64,000 nt of DNA from Nitrospirillum amazonense (GTDB taxonomy: Bacteria; Pseudomonadota; Alphaproteobacteria; Azospirillales; Azospirillaceae): assembly GCF_007828035.1 (NCBI RefSeq), contig NZ_VITV01000001.1, positions 310,001 to 374,000 of the forward strand, given 5' to 3'. The position numbers and the translations under genes are program-made. Below are positions 11,405 through 20,582 of the stretch, piece by piece. A model generated the notes under the pieces. That model made no database searches. It saw only the letters and a program-made list of their open reading frames with translations, and was not told where the DNA came from. Each line of letters begins with the position of its first letter. The stretch's first letter is position 1.

Positions 11405-11628
11405 GCTGAGCGTGCCTCCGCCCCCTCTTTCGCACCCTTGCCCGCCGCCGTCCTGTACCGGAGGATAGAGCCAGGCCCCTGTCCGCCGCCGATGGCAGAC
11501 GTTAAGCTAAGGGGATAACGTGTCTTTTCCCGGCCGGGGCACCGCCTGGGCAGCGGTTGCCGCCCGGACATGCGAGGCCCAGATGCCGGGATCGGCCCGA
11601 CGGCGGATCGCAAGCGGAAGCATGGCTC

Positions 11629-13437
11629 ATGGCACAGTCCTCCGGCCCCCGGTCGCTTGAAATGGGAGCGGCGGAAATGGTCGCCACCACCCCGCTCCGG
11701 CCCCCGGCCGACTTGTCCAACCGGATCGCGCGCACCGCCGGCGGATTGACCTTGCGGCTGCGCCTTCTGCTGGCCTTTGGCCTGCTAACCTTGGGCATGG
11801 CGTTGGTGGGCGGGCTGGCCATGGAGCGGCTGGGCGCGCTCAACGACAAGGCGGCCGTGATCCGGGACAACTGGCTGCCCAGCACGGCCGTGAACGGGCA
11901 GATGATCTCGGCCATCAAGAGCCACCGCCTGGCGGAGGCGCGGCTGTTGTTCGCCCCCGAGGCCGACCTGGAGCGCAACCTGCAGGCGCTGGACCAACGC
12001 AGCCAGGATGTCGAGATCGCGCGCCGCGACTATCAGCAATATATCGTGATGAACACGGAGGATGAGCAGCGCCTACACGCCTTCGACCAGGCCTGGGCCG
12101 CTGGACAGCAGTACCAGATGCGTTTGCGCGACCTGGTGCGGGAGCATAACCGGGACCAGGCTATCGCCCTTTACAACGGGCCGCTGCGCGACGCCGATAC
12201 CCAGGCGACCGACGCCATCCTGCGCGATCTGGCCTTCAACGTGAACCAGGGTCGGGCCACGGCCCGCGAAGGCAACACCATCTACGCCGCCACGCGCCTG
12301 CTGCTGTGGTCCGCCATCGGCCTGGCGGTGGTTGCGGGCACCGCCCTGGCCTGGCTGGCCATCCGTACCATCGCAGCCCCCATCCAGGCCATGACCCTGG
12401 CCACGGAGGCCTTCGCCCAGGGCCATTACGACCATCCCCTGCCCTGCACCGACCGGCGGGACGAGATCGCCGGCCTGGCGGCGGCCCTGGCCGTGCTGCG
12501 TGACAAAAGCGCGGAGCGCGACCGGTTGATCGCCGCCCGCACCAATGAGGCGCAGTCCCTGTCCGCCGCCAAGACGGAGGCGGAGACCAACCTGGCCACG
12601 CTGCGCCAGTTGCAGGACCAGTTGGTGGAATCGGAGAAGCTGGCCGCGCTGGGATCCCTGGTTGCCGGGGTGGCGCACGAGGTGAACTCCCCCCTGGGCG
12701 TGGCCGTCAGCGCCAGTAGCACCCTGGCGTTGGAGACCAAGCGCTTTCTGGCGGCCATCGAGGCCGGGCAGCTGCGGCAGAGCACGGTGGACCGCTTCGC
12801 CCGCGTGGCGCGTGACAGCACCGACCTGCTGGAGCGCAATCTGGACCGCGCGACCACCCTTGTGCAGCACTTTAAGCAGGTGGCGGTGGACCGCGCCAGT
12901 TCCCAGCGCCGCCGCTTCAACCTGGGCGAAATGGTTTCCGACACCCTGACCACACTGGGCCCCATGCTGCGGCGCGCCTCTTTCAGGGTGGAGACCACCA
13001 TCCCGGACGGCATCGACCTGGACAGCTACCCCGGTCCGCTGGGCCAGGTGTTGACCAACCTGATCCAAAACGCGGAACTCCACGCCTTCGACACGGCACT
13101 GCCGGCGCGGGAACGCCAGACCACCGGACAGCTGCTGCGCATAGAGGCCAGCCGCAGCGCGCGGGATGTAACCCTGCGCGTGCAGGACAACGGCGCCGGG
13201 ATGGGCGAGGATGTGCGGCGGCGCTTGTTCGAACCGTTTTTCACAACCAAGATGGGCCAGGGGGGATCGGGCCTGGGCATGCATATCGTCTACAACATCG
13301 TCACGGGCATCCTGGGCGGGGCCATCGCCGTGGCCTCCACGCCCGGTCAGGGGACGACCGTGACGCTGACGGTACCCCTGATGGCGCCACACACCGCCGA
13401 CGACGCGCCGTCGTCCTCACCGGGAGAACCCGGCTGA
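11629..13437 (+). CDS. Membrane sensor histidine kinase (four-helix sensor, HAMP, HATPase)
   Basis: A protein of about 602 residues with a first membrane segment near residues 38-60, a helical periplasmic sensor resembling the 4HB_MCP domain (NWLPSTAVNGQMISAIKSHRLAEARLL), and a second membrane segment near 222-245. A HAMP domain, a coiled coil (QLQDQLVESEKLAALGSL) and the phosphoacceptor His in VAGVAHEVNSPLG follow. The ATPase has NLIQNAELHAF, a DNGAGM box and GSGLGMHIVYNIV. The chosen ATG at 11629 has GGAAGC upstream; an earlier in-frame ATG at 11557 is less likely. Its stop overlaps the start of the next gene by one base, so it should phosphorylate that response regulator. Confidence 0.87.
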   Translation: MAQSSGPRSLEMGAAEMVATTPLRPPADLSNRIARTAGGLTLRLRLLLAFGLLTLGMALVGGLAMERLGALNDKAAVIRDNWLPSTAVNGQMISAIKSHRLAEARLLFAPEADLERNLQALDQRSQDVEIARRDYQQYIVMNTEDEQRLHAFDQAWAAGQQYQMRLRDLVREHNRDQAIALYNGPLRDADTQATDAILRDLAFNVNQGRATAREGNTIYAATRLLLWSAIGLAVVAGTALAWLAIRTIAAPIQAMTLATEAFAQGHYDHPLPCTDRRDEIAGLAAALAVLRDKSAERDRLIAARTNEAQSLSAAKTEAETNLATLRQLQDQLVESEKLAALGSLVAGVAHEVNSPLGVAVSASSTLALETKRFLAAIEAGQLRQSTVDRFARVARDSTDLLERNLDRATTLVQHFKQVAVDRASSQRRRFNLGEMVSDTLTTLGPMLRRASFRVETTIPDGIDLDSYPGPLGQVLTNLIQNAELHAFDTALPARERQTTGQLLRIEASRSARDVTLRVQDNGAGMGEDVRRRLFEPFFTTKMGQGGSGLGMHIVYNIVTGILGGAIAVASTPGQGTTVTLTVPLMAPHTADDAPSSSPGEPG

Positions 13438-15683
13438 TGGCGAACCCGGCTGAAGCCCTGATCCATATCGAGGATGACCGGGGAACCGCCCGACAAAGCG
13501 GGCCGGGCTGGCGCATCCTGGTTGTCGACGATGACGAGCAGGTGCACCTGGCCACCCGCCTGGCCCTGGAGGGTATGGATTTTCGCGGCCGGCCGCTGAC
13601 GCTGGACAGCTGCTATACTGCCTGGGAGGCGTTCGAGTATCTGGCCGGCACGCCCGACATCGCCGTCGTGTTGCTGGACGTGGTGATGGAGGATGAACGC
13701 GCCGGCCTGGATCTGGTGCGCCGTATCCGGGAGGAATTGCGCAACGACCAGGTGCGCATTGTGCTGCGCACGGGCCAGCCGGGCTATGCCCCCGAGCTGG
13801 AGGTCATCCGCCAATACGACATCAACGATTACAAGGCCAAGACCGAGCTGACGGTCACCCGCCTGGCCTCCAGCATCATCACCGCCCTCAGGTCTTATGA
13901 GCAGATCGTGGCCTTGGACCGGCACCGCCGGGGGCTGGAGCAGGTGATCAAGGCCTCCGCCGACCTATTCAGCGAGCGCAGCCTGAACGAGTTTAGCGCC
14001 GGCGTCCTGATCCAGCTGGCCGCCCAGATGGGCATGGAGCCTGAGGGCCTGTTGTGCGCCCAGGGCACGGTGGACGGCCCTGTCATCGTGGCCGCCGCCG
14101 GCCGTTTCGCCGGCCACATCCGCAAGCCCCTGTCCAGCCTGGGCAATATGGAGATCGAGGCCGCCTTGCTGGAGGCGTTCTCCCGCCGCGAAGGGTTCAA
14201 GAGCCGGGGTGGTGACATCCTGTACCTGCAATCGGGCAGCGCCCACCCGGCGGCCATCTACATGTCCACCCCCACGCCAGTGGACGAGCAGAAGCGCGAC
14301 CTCGTGCGCCTGTTCACCATCAACGTGGCGCTGGGCTTTGAAACGGCGACCCTGTTCGAGCACCTGCGATCTGTCGCCTTCACCGACCCCCTGACCGCCC
14401 TGCCCAACCGGGCCGGCTTCATCGCGGCGTTGGACCGGGCGGCGTCCGGCCAGAACCTGGTGGTCATCCTGCTGGACCTGGACCAGTTCCACTTCATCAA
14501 CGCGCGCCTGGGCTTTCAGGTGGCGGACGCTTTGCTGCGCGCCGTTGGGCACCGTCTGGTGGCCAATTTCCCCGAGGCTGTGGCCATCAGCCGCTTCGGC
14601 GGTGACCGCTTCGCCCTGGCCCTGCCGGCCCCGGCGCAGGCGGAACTGTCGCTGGCCCTGCTGGAAAGCCGGCTGGAGGTGGCGTTCGAGACCGGATTCG
14701 ATGTCGCCGGCCGCCACGCCAGCCTGTCGGCCACCAGCGGCTGCACGTTCACCGTCACCGGCACGACCGGTGGCGATGACGGCCAGCCGGCCGGCGACCT
14801 GCTGGTGCAGCAGGCGTCGCTGGCCCTGAAGGATGCGAAGTTGCGCGCCCGTGGCCGGCTGATCGCCTTCAATCTGGAGCTGGAGCGGCGCAACCATGCC
14901 GGCCTGGCACTGCTGGCCGAATTCCGTGCCGCCCTGCGCAACCGCGAACTGGTGCTGCACTACCAGCCCAAGCTGGACCTGACAACCGGGCGGCCGGTAG
15001 GGGTGGAGGCGCTGGTGCGCTGGCAATCCCCCCGGCATGGCCTGCTGATGCCGGCCCAGTTCCTGGATCTGGCGGAGGCCAGCGGCCTGGTGCTGCCCAT
15101 GGGGCTGCAGGTGTTGGAGATGGCCATACGCCAGCGCCGCGCCTGGCGGACGGAGGGATTGGACATCCCGGTTGCCGTCAACGTCTGTGCCTTGCAAGTG
15201 CAACAGGCGGATTTCCTGCAAGGCATCGACGGCGTGCTGATGGCGCAGGAGGCCACGGCCGAGGGCATCGAGATGGAGATCACCGAGTCCGTCTTCGTCG
15301 GCGATGACGCGCGCACGTTCGATCATATCCAGGGTTTGCGGGACCGTGGCTTCGGCGTGGCCCTGGACGATTTCGGCACCGGCTATTCATCGCTGAGCTA
15401 CTTGAACCGCTTGCCGGCCACGACGGTGAAGATAGACCGGCGTTTCGTCCAAGACATGAACCGGGACGCCAAATCGGACATGCTGGTGCGCGCCATCATC
15501 CAGGTGGCGGCAGTCATTGACGCCAAGGTGGTGGCCGAGGGTGTGGAGACGGTGGACCAGGCGGAGCGGTTGCGCGCCCTGGGCGTGCCCGTGGCTCAAG
15601 GCTTCCTCTACAGCCCCGGCCTACCGGCCGACGAACTGGCCATCTGGTGGCTGAAGCAGGATGCGCCAGGGGTTAAGGACTAA
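13437..15683 (+). CDS. Response regulator with REC, DUF3369-like, degenerate GGDEF and EAL domains
   Basis: A 748-residue regulator translationally coupled (TGATG) to the upstream kinase. The REC domain spans about residues 25-150 (VVDDDEQ, phosphoacceptor Asp in VLLDVVM). A DUF3369-like sensor region covers about 165-305. The GGDEF domain has the degenerate signature RFGGDRFAL, so diguanylate cyclase activity is doubtful. The C-terminal EAL domain retains EALVRW, the ITESVF Glu, DDFGTGYSSL, KIDRRFV and AEGVET, so it should hydrolyse c-di-GMP. The inferred role is signal-dependent lowering of c-di-GMP. The last 11 bases overlap the convergent YjbR gene. Confidence 0.9.
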   Translation: MANPAEALIHIEDDRGTARQSGPGWRILVVDDDEQVHLATRLALEGMDFRGRPLTLDSCYTAWEAFEYLAGTPDIAVVLLDVVMEDERAGLDLVRRIREELRNDQVRIVLRTGQPGYAPELEVIRQYDINDYKAKTELTVTRLASSIITALRSYEQIVALDRHRRGLEQVIKASADLFSERSLNEFSAGVLIQLAAQMGMEPEGLLCAQGTVDGPVIVAAAGRFAGHIRKPLSSLGNMEIEAALLEAFSRREGFKSRGGDILYLQSGSAHPAAIYMSTPTPVDEQKRDLVRLFTINVALGFETATLFEHLRSVAFTDPLTALPNRAGFIAALDRAASGQNLVVILLDLDQFHFINARLGFQVADALLRAVGHRLVANFPEAVAISRFGGDRFALALPAPAQAELSLALLESRLEVAFETGFDVAGRHASLSATSGCTFTVTGTTGGDDGQPAGDLLVQQASLALKDAKLRARGRLIAFNLELERRNHAGLALLAEFRAALRNRELVLHYQPKLDLTTGRPVGVEALVRWQSPRHGLLMPAQFLDLAEASGLVLPMGLQVLEMAIRQRRAWRTEGLDIPVAVNVCALQVQQADFLQGIDGVLMAQEATAEGIEMEITESVFVGDDARTFDHIQGLRDRGFGVALDDFGTGYSSLSYLNRLPATTVKIDRRFVQDMNRDAKSDMLVRAIIQVAAVIDAKVVAEGVETVDQAERLRALGVPVAQGFLYSPGLPADELAIWWLKQDAPGVKD

Positions 15684-16053
15684 GCCGTTTTCCTGCGCCA
15701 ACTACCCTTTTTCGAGGCCGCGTCGGCCCCTGGGCCACCGCCAGACGCCAGGCAGCCGTCAAAGCGCCGGTCAGCATGGCCTCATCCGCTGCCGCTAAGG
15801 CCACGTGGGTGGCGCCACCCCACCCCCAGCCGCCGGGAACCGGCTGGAAGACGGCCGGAGCCGCTGCCACCCTCATCTCTTGCTCCTCCACCGCCAGCTT
15901 GACCATGCCGCGCCCGAGACCAGGGTCCCCCGCGTCTTGATCAAGCGTGGCGAAGATGCGGTTACCCACGCGAAAATCGGCATGGCCCATGTGCGCGCCT
16001 TCCTCCACCCCGGCCAGCGAGCGCGCGATGCGGCGGAAATCGTCTGGCGTCAT
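15673..16053 (-). CDS. MmcQ/YjbR family protein
   Basis: A 126-residue YjbR-type protein. It begins with the characteristic MTPDDFRRIARSLAGVEEG helix and HMGHADFRVGNRIFATL, then the W-G-W-G-G-A-T-H-V-A-L segment found in the DUF419 fold. It ends in a basic tail (RPRKRVVGAGKR). It is the second YjbR member in the window and only distantly similar to the one at 8296-8661. It overlaps the 3' end of the EAL regulator in a convergent arrangement, and the acetyltransferase at 16145 is divergent from it. Confidence 0.82.
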   Translation of the reverse strand: MTPDDFRRIARSLAGVEEGAHMGHADFRVGNRIFATLDQDAGDPGLGRGMVKLAVEEQEMRVAAAPAVFQPVPGGWGWGGATHVALAAADEAMLTGALTAAWRLAVAQGPTRPRKRVVGAGKRLSP

Positions 16054-16144
16054 GGCGGCAATTCCCCAAAGCGACGGGACAGGCGGTGATACCAGTGTAT
16101 CATCAACAGCTTAAGGCATGGATCGAAGATGGGAGAGGGACACC

Positions 16145-16687
16145 GTGGCCTACACCTTGCGCAAGGCGACATTGGCGGACAAGCCGGCGTTGCAGGCCTT
16201 GATCCAAGCCTCTGCCCGGGGCCTGAGCGGGGACCACTACACGCCCGAGGTGGTGGAGGGCGCGCTTGCCGGCGCCTTCGGCGTGGACAGCGACCTGATC
16301 CATGACCAGACCTATTTCGTGGCGGAGGAGGCGGACGGCCTTTTCGTCGGCTGCGGCGGGTGGAGCCGGCGCATGACCCTGTTCGGCGGAGATGCCCGAC
16401 CGGATCGTAGCCCGCAGATGCTGGACCCGGCCCGCGACCCCGCCCGCATCCGCGCCTTTTTTGTCCATCCCCAGCGCGCGCGCCAGGGCATTGGCCGCGC
16501 CCTGCTGGAGGCCTGCGAGGCGGAAGCGCGGGCGGCGGGCTTTCAGGCGCTGGAACTGATGGGAACCCTGCCCGGCGTCCCGCTCTACCGCGCCCTAGGC
16601 TTCCACCCCACGGGCGAGGTGCTCCACCCCCTGCCCAACGGGCAGACCATCGCGTTCGTGCCCATGCGCAAGGAGTTGGGGGCTTAA
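16145..16687 (+). CDS. GNAT family N-acetyltransferase
   Basis: A protein of about 180 residues with a complete GNAT fold. The beta4/alpha3 acetyl-CoA pyrophosphate loop is IRAFFVHPQRARQGIGRALL, followed by AEARAAGFQALELMGT and YRALGFHPTGE. The substrate is not predictable. I prefer the GTG at 16145 because GAGAGGG lies 5 bases upstream; the ATG at 16118 lacks a spaced ribosome site. The gene's last 4 bases overlap the end of the convergent MocR gene. Confidence 0.85.
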   Translation: MAYTLRKATLADKPALQALIQASARGLSGDHYTPEVVEGALAGAFGVDSDLIHDQTYFVAEEADGLFVGCGGWSRRMTLFGGDARPDRSPQMLDPARDPARIRAFFVHPQRARQGIGRALLEACEAEARAAGFQALELMGTLPGVPLYRALGFHPTGEVLHPLPNGQTIAFVPMRKELGA

Positions 16688-18108
16688 CCCTGGCGGATCG
16701 CCGCCGACAAGATGCGCGCGGCGGGAGCCATCGCCGCCTCCGCCGTGCCAGCGAAGCCCAGAACGAAGCCACCGGCGGGTGCGGAACCGAGGTAATAGGA
16801 GGAAAGGGCCGCCGCCTTGACGCCCCGCGCCAGGACGGCCTCCGCGATGGCCGCGTCGTCGCCCGGCACCCGCAGCCGGGCCACCAGATGCAGGCCGGCC
16901 TCGGGATTGCCGTCAGCATCCAGCACATCGGCGGCATGCTCGGCCAGGGCCGCCATCAGGGCCTGGCGCCGGGCGCGATAGAGGGGGCGCATGCGCCGCA
17001 CATGGGCGGCAAGGCGACCCTGGGTGATGAAGCGCGCCAAGGTCTGTTGCGTCAGACCCGGCGCCCCCCGGTCCTGCATCCACTTCGCATTGGCGAACCG
17101 GTCCGCCAGGGCCGGCGGCACGATGAGATAACCCAAGCGCAGGCCCGGGGCCAAAACCTTGCTGAAGGTCCCCAGGTAGAGGACCCGCCGGCCGCCGTCC
17201 AGGGTGTGCAGCGGCGTCAGCGGCCGGCCGCCATAGCGGTATTCCCCATCGTAATCGTCCTCCAGCACCCAAGCATCGGCCACCTCGGCCCAATCAAGCA
17301 GCGCCAGGCGGCGCCCCAGGCTGAGCGTCGCGCCCAAGGGATATTGATGGGTTGGGGCCACCAGGGCCAGGCGGGCGCCGGGCCGGGCGGCCAAGCCGGC
17401 GGCCACGTCCATGCCGTCGCCATCCACCGGCACCGGCACGATTTCCAGCCCCGCCGCCGCCAGGGCGCACCGGCCGGCGACATAGCCAGGCTCCTCGAAC
17501 CAGACGGCGTCGCCAGGAGACAGCAGGGTGCGGGCCACGAGATCGATGCCCTGCTGGGCGCCGCTGACGATGATGACTTGACCGGGGGTGCATGCGATGC
17601 CGCGGGCCACGGCAACATAGTCGGCGATGGCGGCACGCAGCTCCACCGTGCCGCAGGGGTCGCCATAGGCCAGCAGGTGCGCCGGACGCCCGCGCTGGGC
17701 CGCCATCCCCGCCTTGGCCCAATCGGCCCAGGGGAACTGGTCCAGCGCGGGGATGCCGACGGCCAGGGGCATGGGGGGCGCCGTCAGCGCTGTGGGGTTG
17801 GCGGATACGGGGGCGCCGGGCACGGCGCGGGGTGCCGTCGTGGCCACGCCCTCGGCCACGTACATTCCGGCCCCGACACGGCCTAGCACATAACCCTCGG
17901 CCACCAATCGATCATACGCCTGGACGACGGTGATGCGGGCCAGCCCCTGGTCGCGCGCCAGTTCCCGGCTGGACGGCAGCCGCGTACCGGCAGGCAGGCG
18001 GCCGGACAGGGCGGCATCGCGGAAATAGGCGACGATCTGGTCCTGCAGCGATGTGGACGCCTGCCGGTCCAGCATCAGGCTATTCCAGAGGGGCGCGATG
18101 GCGGACAT
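16684..18108 (-). CDS. MocR/PdxR-family transcriptional regulator (GntR wHTH fused to aminotransferase-like domain)
   Basis: A 474-residue MocR regulator. The N-terminal GntR winged helix (residues about 12-80) contains LPAGTRLPSSRELARDQGLARITVVQAYDRLVAEGY. The rest is an aminotransferase class I-like domain. The PLP-binding Lys sits in TFSKVLAPGLRLGY, and the domain also has the D-x-Y-D-G-E-Y-R-Y segment. Such proteins bind PLP as an effector rather than catalyse transamination. The gene is divergent from the PaiB-like gene with 129 bases between, and this pairing is common, so the regulator probably controls that gene and itself. Confidence 0.9.
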   Translation of the reverse strand: MSAIAPLWNSLMLDRQASTSLQDQIVAYFRDAALSGRLPAGTRLPSSRELARDQGLARITVVQAYDRLVAEGYVLGRVGAGMYVAEGVATTAPRAVPGAPVSANPTALTAPPMPLAVGIPALDQFPWADWAKAGMAAQRGRPAHLLAYGDPCGTVELRAAIADYVAVARGIACTPGQVIIVSGAQQGIDLVARTLLSPGDAVWFEEPGYVAGRCALAAAGLEIVPVPVDGDGMDVAAGLAARPGARLALVAPTHQYPLGATLSLGRRLALLDWAEVADAWVLEDDYDGEYRYGGRPLTPLHTLDGGRRVLYLGTFSKVLAPGLRLGYLIVPPALADRFANAKWMQDRGAPGLTQQTLARFITQGRLAAHVRRMRPLYRARRQALMAALAEHAADVLDADGNPEAGLHLVARLRVPGDDAAIAEAVLARGVKAAALSSYYLGSAPAGGFVLGFAGTAEAAMAPAARILSAAIRQG

Positions 18109-18143
18109 GGACGGCGCAATCCCTCATACCGGAACGGGCCTAC

Positions 18144-18165
18144 TGGACTTATCAGAACGCGATAA
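18144..18165. promoter_or_regulatory. Candidate MocR operator in the divergent spacer
   Basis: TTATC-N7-GATAA (18149-18165) is a perfect 5-bp dyad, preceded by TGGAC, in the middle of the 129-base spacer between the MocR gene and the PaiB-like gene. MocR regulators usually bind such elements near their divergent promoters. This is a position-based inference. Confidence 0.4.
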
Positions 18166-18237
18166 TTGGCGCTATGAGGCAATCCAGTTTCGCAGGAAGC
18201 TGCGCGCCATCATCCGCAGCATGGAAAGCCTGCCGCC

Positions 18238-18876
18238 ATGTACCGCCCGATCCATTTCAAGGAAGACCGCTTACCCGTGCTGCACCAGGCCATGGCGGCC
18301 ATTGGCTTGGCCAATCTGGTGACGGTGGGGGCGGACGGCGTACCCCAGGCCAGTCCCCTACCCCTGCTGCTGCGGGCGGATGAGGGACCTTACGGCACGC
18401 TCTATGGACACTTTGCCAGAGCCAATCCGCAATGGCGGGAGACGCCGGCGGGCAGCCCGGCGCTGGCCATCTTCATGGGACCCGACGCCTATATTAGCCC
18501 GTCCTGGTACGCCACCAAGGCGGAAACCGGCAAGGTGGTGCCCACCTGGAACTACGCCACCATCCATGCCCGGGGGCCGATCACCTTCTTCGAAGATGCA
18601 GACGCCCTGCTGAACCTGGTGGGCGGCCTGACCGATCGGCATGAGGAGGGCCGCGCGGCCCCCTGGAGGGTCGCTGACGCGCCCGACGATTTCATCCAGG
18701 CGCAACTGCGCGGCATCGTCGGCTTCCGCCTGATGCTCACAAGCGTGGAAGGCAAGTGGAAGATGAGCCAGAACCGCCCCGCCGCCGACCGCACCAGCAC
18801 CGTGAGCGGACTGGCTCGGGATGGGGCCGCCAGCGTCGCCGCCCTGGTGCGGGCGGGTGGTGCATCGGTGCCCTGA
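18238..18876 (+). CDS. PaiB-like FMN-binding negative transcriptional regulator family protein
   Basis: A 212-residue protein with the family-typical start MYRPIHFKEDRLPVL, a split-barrel flavin-binding core (HFARANPQWRE, ISPSWYATK, VPTWNYATIHARG), and the C-terminal MSQNRPAADR motif. Members related to B. subtilis PaiB bind FMN. Despite the family name, a direct DNA-binding role is not proven for most of them. Here the neighbouring divergent MocR regulator suggests a PLP- or amine-linked response. The start is set by family alignment. Confidence 0.88.
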   Translation: MYRPIHFKEDRLPVLHQAMAAIGLANLVTVGADGVPQASPLPLLLRADEGPYGTLYGHFARANPQWRETPAGSPALAIFMGPDAYISPSWYATKAETGKVVPTWNYATIHARGPITFFEDADALLNLVGGLTDRHEEGRAAPWRVADAPDDFIQAQLRGIVGFRLMLTSVEGKWKMSQNRPAADRTSTVSGLARDGAASVAALVRAGGASVP

Positions 18877-18983
18877 CTATTGGGGAAAATGCTCCACATG
18901 CCGGCGCACCCGGCGGCCTTCGCCCCCCTGCAGAAGGCCGTATCAACATATTCGCGCGCGAACCAAGGCGGGCCTACATGGCT

Positions 18984-19904
18984 TCAGTGCGCCGCCTCGA
19001 ACAACGCGTCGATTTCCTGCTGGGTGCGCAGCGCATCGGCCGACAGGCCGGTGGTGCTGGGGATGACCATGTCCTTCACCGGCGCGGCTGGCTTCGCCGC
19101 CACCGGTTGCGCGGGCGAAACGGCACTGAACAGGGCATCGATGGTGGTCTGCGACGGCGCCTGTAGGGCGGGCCCATGCAGAAGATGGGCATCGGGCCGG
19201 GCGTCGTCATGCTTGTACGGCAGCAGCACCTCGCGCGGGGCATCCGCCGGCGGCATGGCGGGGGCGGTCGAGGCCTGCGGCAGGGTGCGCCAAAGGCCGG
19301 TGATCACGCCCACCCGTTCCTCGATATAGCTCAAGGTGTTCACCACCTTGGCGGTGCGCTGACCGCAGATGTCCTGGAAGGAGCAGGCCATCATCACGTC
19401 CATGCAGGCGTTCTCCAGCGCCGTCAGCAACTGACCGTCGACCATGCGGCCCGGGCGCAGACGACGCAGGGCGCCGGTCATGCGTTCCACCGTGGTCAGG
19501 ATGCGATTGGTCGCCTCCTCCGTCGCGGTAACGATAGCGTCCAGCTCCGAGGTGGCGGCGCTGATGCGGTCGGCCTTGGGATCGCTGGGCTTGATGGCCG
19601 CGATTTCACGTTTCACCAGGCGGATGGTGTTGGCCATGGCCTCCACCTCTGCCTTGAGGAAGGCGATTTCAGGGTTGCCCAGTTGACCACCGGCCGGGGC
19701 CGGCGCAGGGTCATTGCGGGAGGCCGCGATCAATCGCTGGATGCTGGCGATGGTACGCCGAAGCTCATCGGTTTCCACCGACCGTGCGCGCCGCTGAACC
19801 TCATAGAAAAAGTCCCGGCCCTTGGCCGTGGCCAGCAGGGATTCCTCCATCTGCCTGTATTCGTCCAGCGTCAGGCCGGAACTCCGGGTCGTCTGCATGC
19901 CCAT
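18984..19904 (-). CDS. CheZ-like protein phosphatase with two C-terminal CheY-docking-like motifs
   Basis: A 306-residue, largely helical protein of the CheZ family, which dephosphorylates CheY-P. The catalytic segment MMACSFQDICGQRTAKVVN keeps the Asp and Gln of the FQDxxGQ motif. A long coiled hairpin (about residues 85-195) surrounds it. The Pro/Ala-rich C-terminal linker holds two copies of a FliM-N-like peptide: SQTTIDALF near residue 240 and TQQEIDALF at the extreme C-terminus. In E. coli CheZ a similar terminal peptide tethers CheY. The gene stands alone. No ribosome site is striking at the chosen ATG. Confidence 0.82.
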   Translation of the reverse strand: MGMQTTRSSGLTLDEYRQMEESLLATAKGRDFFYEVQRRARSVETDELRRTIASIQRLIAASRNDPAPAPAGGQLGNPEIAFLKAEVEAMANTIRLVKREIAAIKPSDPKADRISAATSELDAIVTATEEATNRILTTVERMTGALRRLRPGRMVDGQLLTALENACMDVMMACSFQDICGQRTAKVVNTLSYIEERVGVITGLWRTLPQASTAPAMPPADAPREVLLPYKHDDARPDAHLLHGPALQAPSQTTIDALFSAVSPAQPVAAKPAAPVKDMVIPSTTGLSADALRTQQEIDALFEAAH

Positions 19905-20287
19905 AACGCCCTCTCACAAATACGCCACGCGGCCGGCCTGCCCCGGCTTACGGTGCTCAAGCCTAACTTCCTCATGAGTATGAGTTTTCCGTCAATATAG
20001 GCTTCCTCCGTAGACGTATGTATTTCAGATGAGTTTTACCTTACGCAATGTGGGTAGTTCTCATCACATTTGTGATAAAAGCCGGCACGTCTGGCTCTGT
20101 ACCTACCTCTAACTAAATAAAGAAACCCGTTCCCTTTTCACATAAGAACAACCATAGATGGTGCCGTGCCCACTCCGCCTACCCCCGTGACCGTGCCCAT
20201 CCGGCAATGGTACGATTGCTCCATTACAGGATGCCCAACCCTGGAACGGGCCATTCCTAAGACACCCATTTCTAAGACAAGCGAAAG
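19905..20287. other. AT-rich intergenic region with a palindrome
   Basis: No gene is supported in this 383-base spacer between two divergent genes. Its centre is AT-rich. ATCACA-TT-TGTGAT at 20063-20076 is a perfect dyad and may be a regulator site. Two related ATGAGTTTT stretches lie at about 19980 and 20030. Confidence 0.45.
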
Positions 20288-20572
20288 ATGCGGACCTTGC
20301 GCCACATATTTCCCCATTGTGCGACGCGGCTGGTCGTCCTGTTGCTGGCCGGCGCAGTGATGGGGACCACCCATGGCGCGCTGGCGGCGGAAGCGGAGGC
20401 GGAAGCCAAATCGGTGGCGCTGGAGGCCAGTTGCAAGCCCAACAAAGTGGAGGCGGTGCAGCGCTTCGTCGGCAACAATCCCGACATCGTCTACAAGATC
20501 ACCTGTCAGAACGGGAAGGACTTGGCGGTTTATGTCCGCTGCCAGGGCCGCACCTGCTTCCTGGTGCGCTGA
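20288..20572 (+). CDS. Small secreted hypothetical protein
   Basis: A 94-residue protein with a clear signal peptide: basic start, hydrophobic LVVLLLAGAVMG, and likely cleavage after AALA near residue 34. The mature part of about 60 residues has four Cys (SCKPNK, KITCQN, VRCQG, RTCFLVR) that could form two disulphides. I do not recognise the family. The stop codon is 10 bases before the next gene's start, so the two are probably co-expressed. Function is unknown. Confidence 0.65.
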   Translation: MRTLRHIFPHCATRLVVLLLAGAVMGTTHGALAAEAEAEAKSVALEASCKPNKVEAVQRFVGNNPDIVYKITCQNGKDLAVYVRCQGRTCFLVR

Positions 20573-20582
20573 TGCCCATGCG

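Noticed and set aside
12073-15326. Long minus-strand frames (12073-13392, 13965-15326)
   Set aside because: Antisense to the histidine kinase and the REC-GGDEF-EAL gene; no domain recognisable.
20063-20076. Possible CRP/FNR site at ATCACATTTGTGAT
   Set aside because: The half-sites are in the wrong order (TCACA-TT-TGTGA rather than TGTGA-N6-TCACA), so only a generic palindrome is reported.
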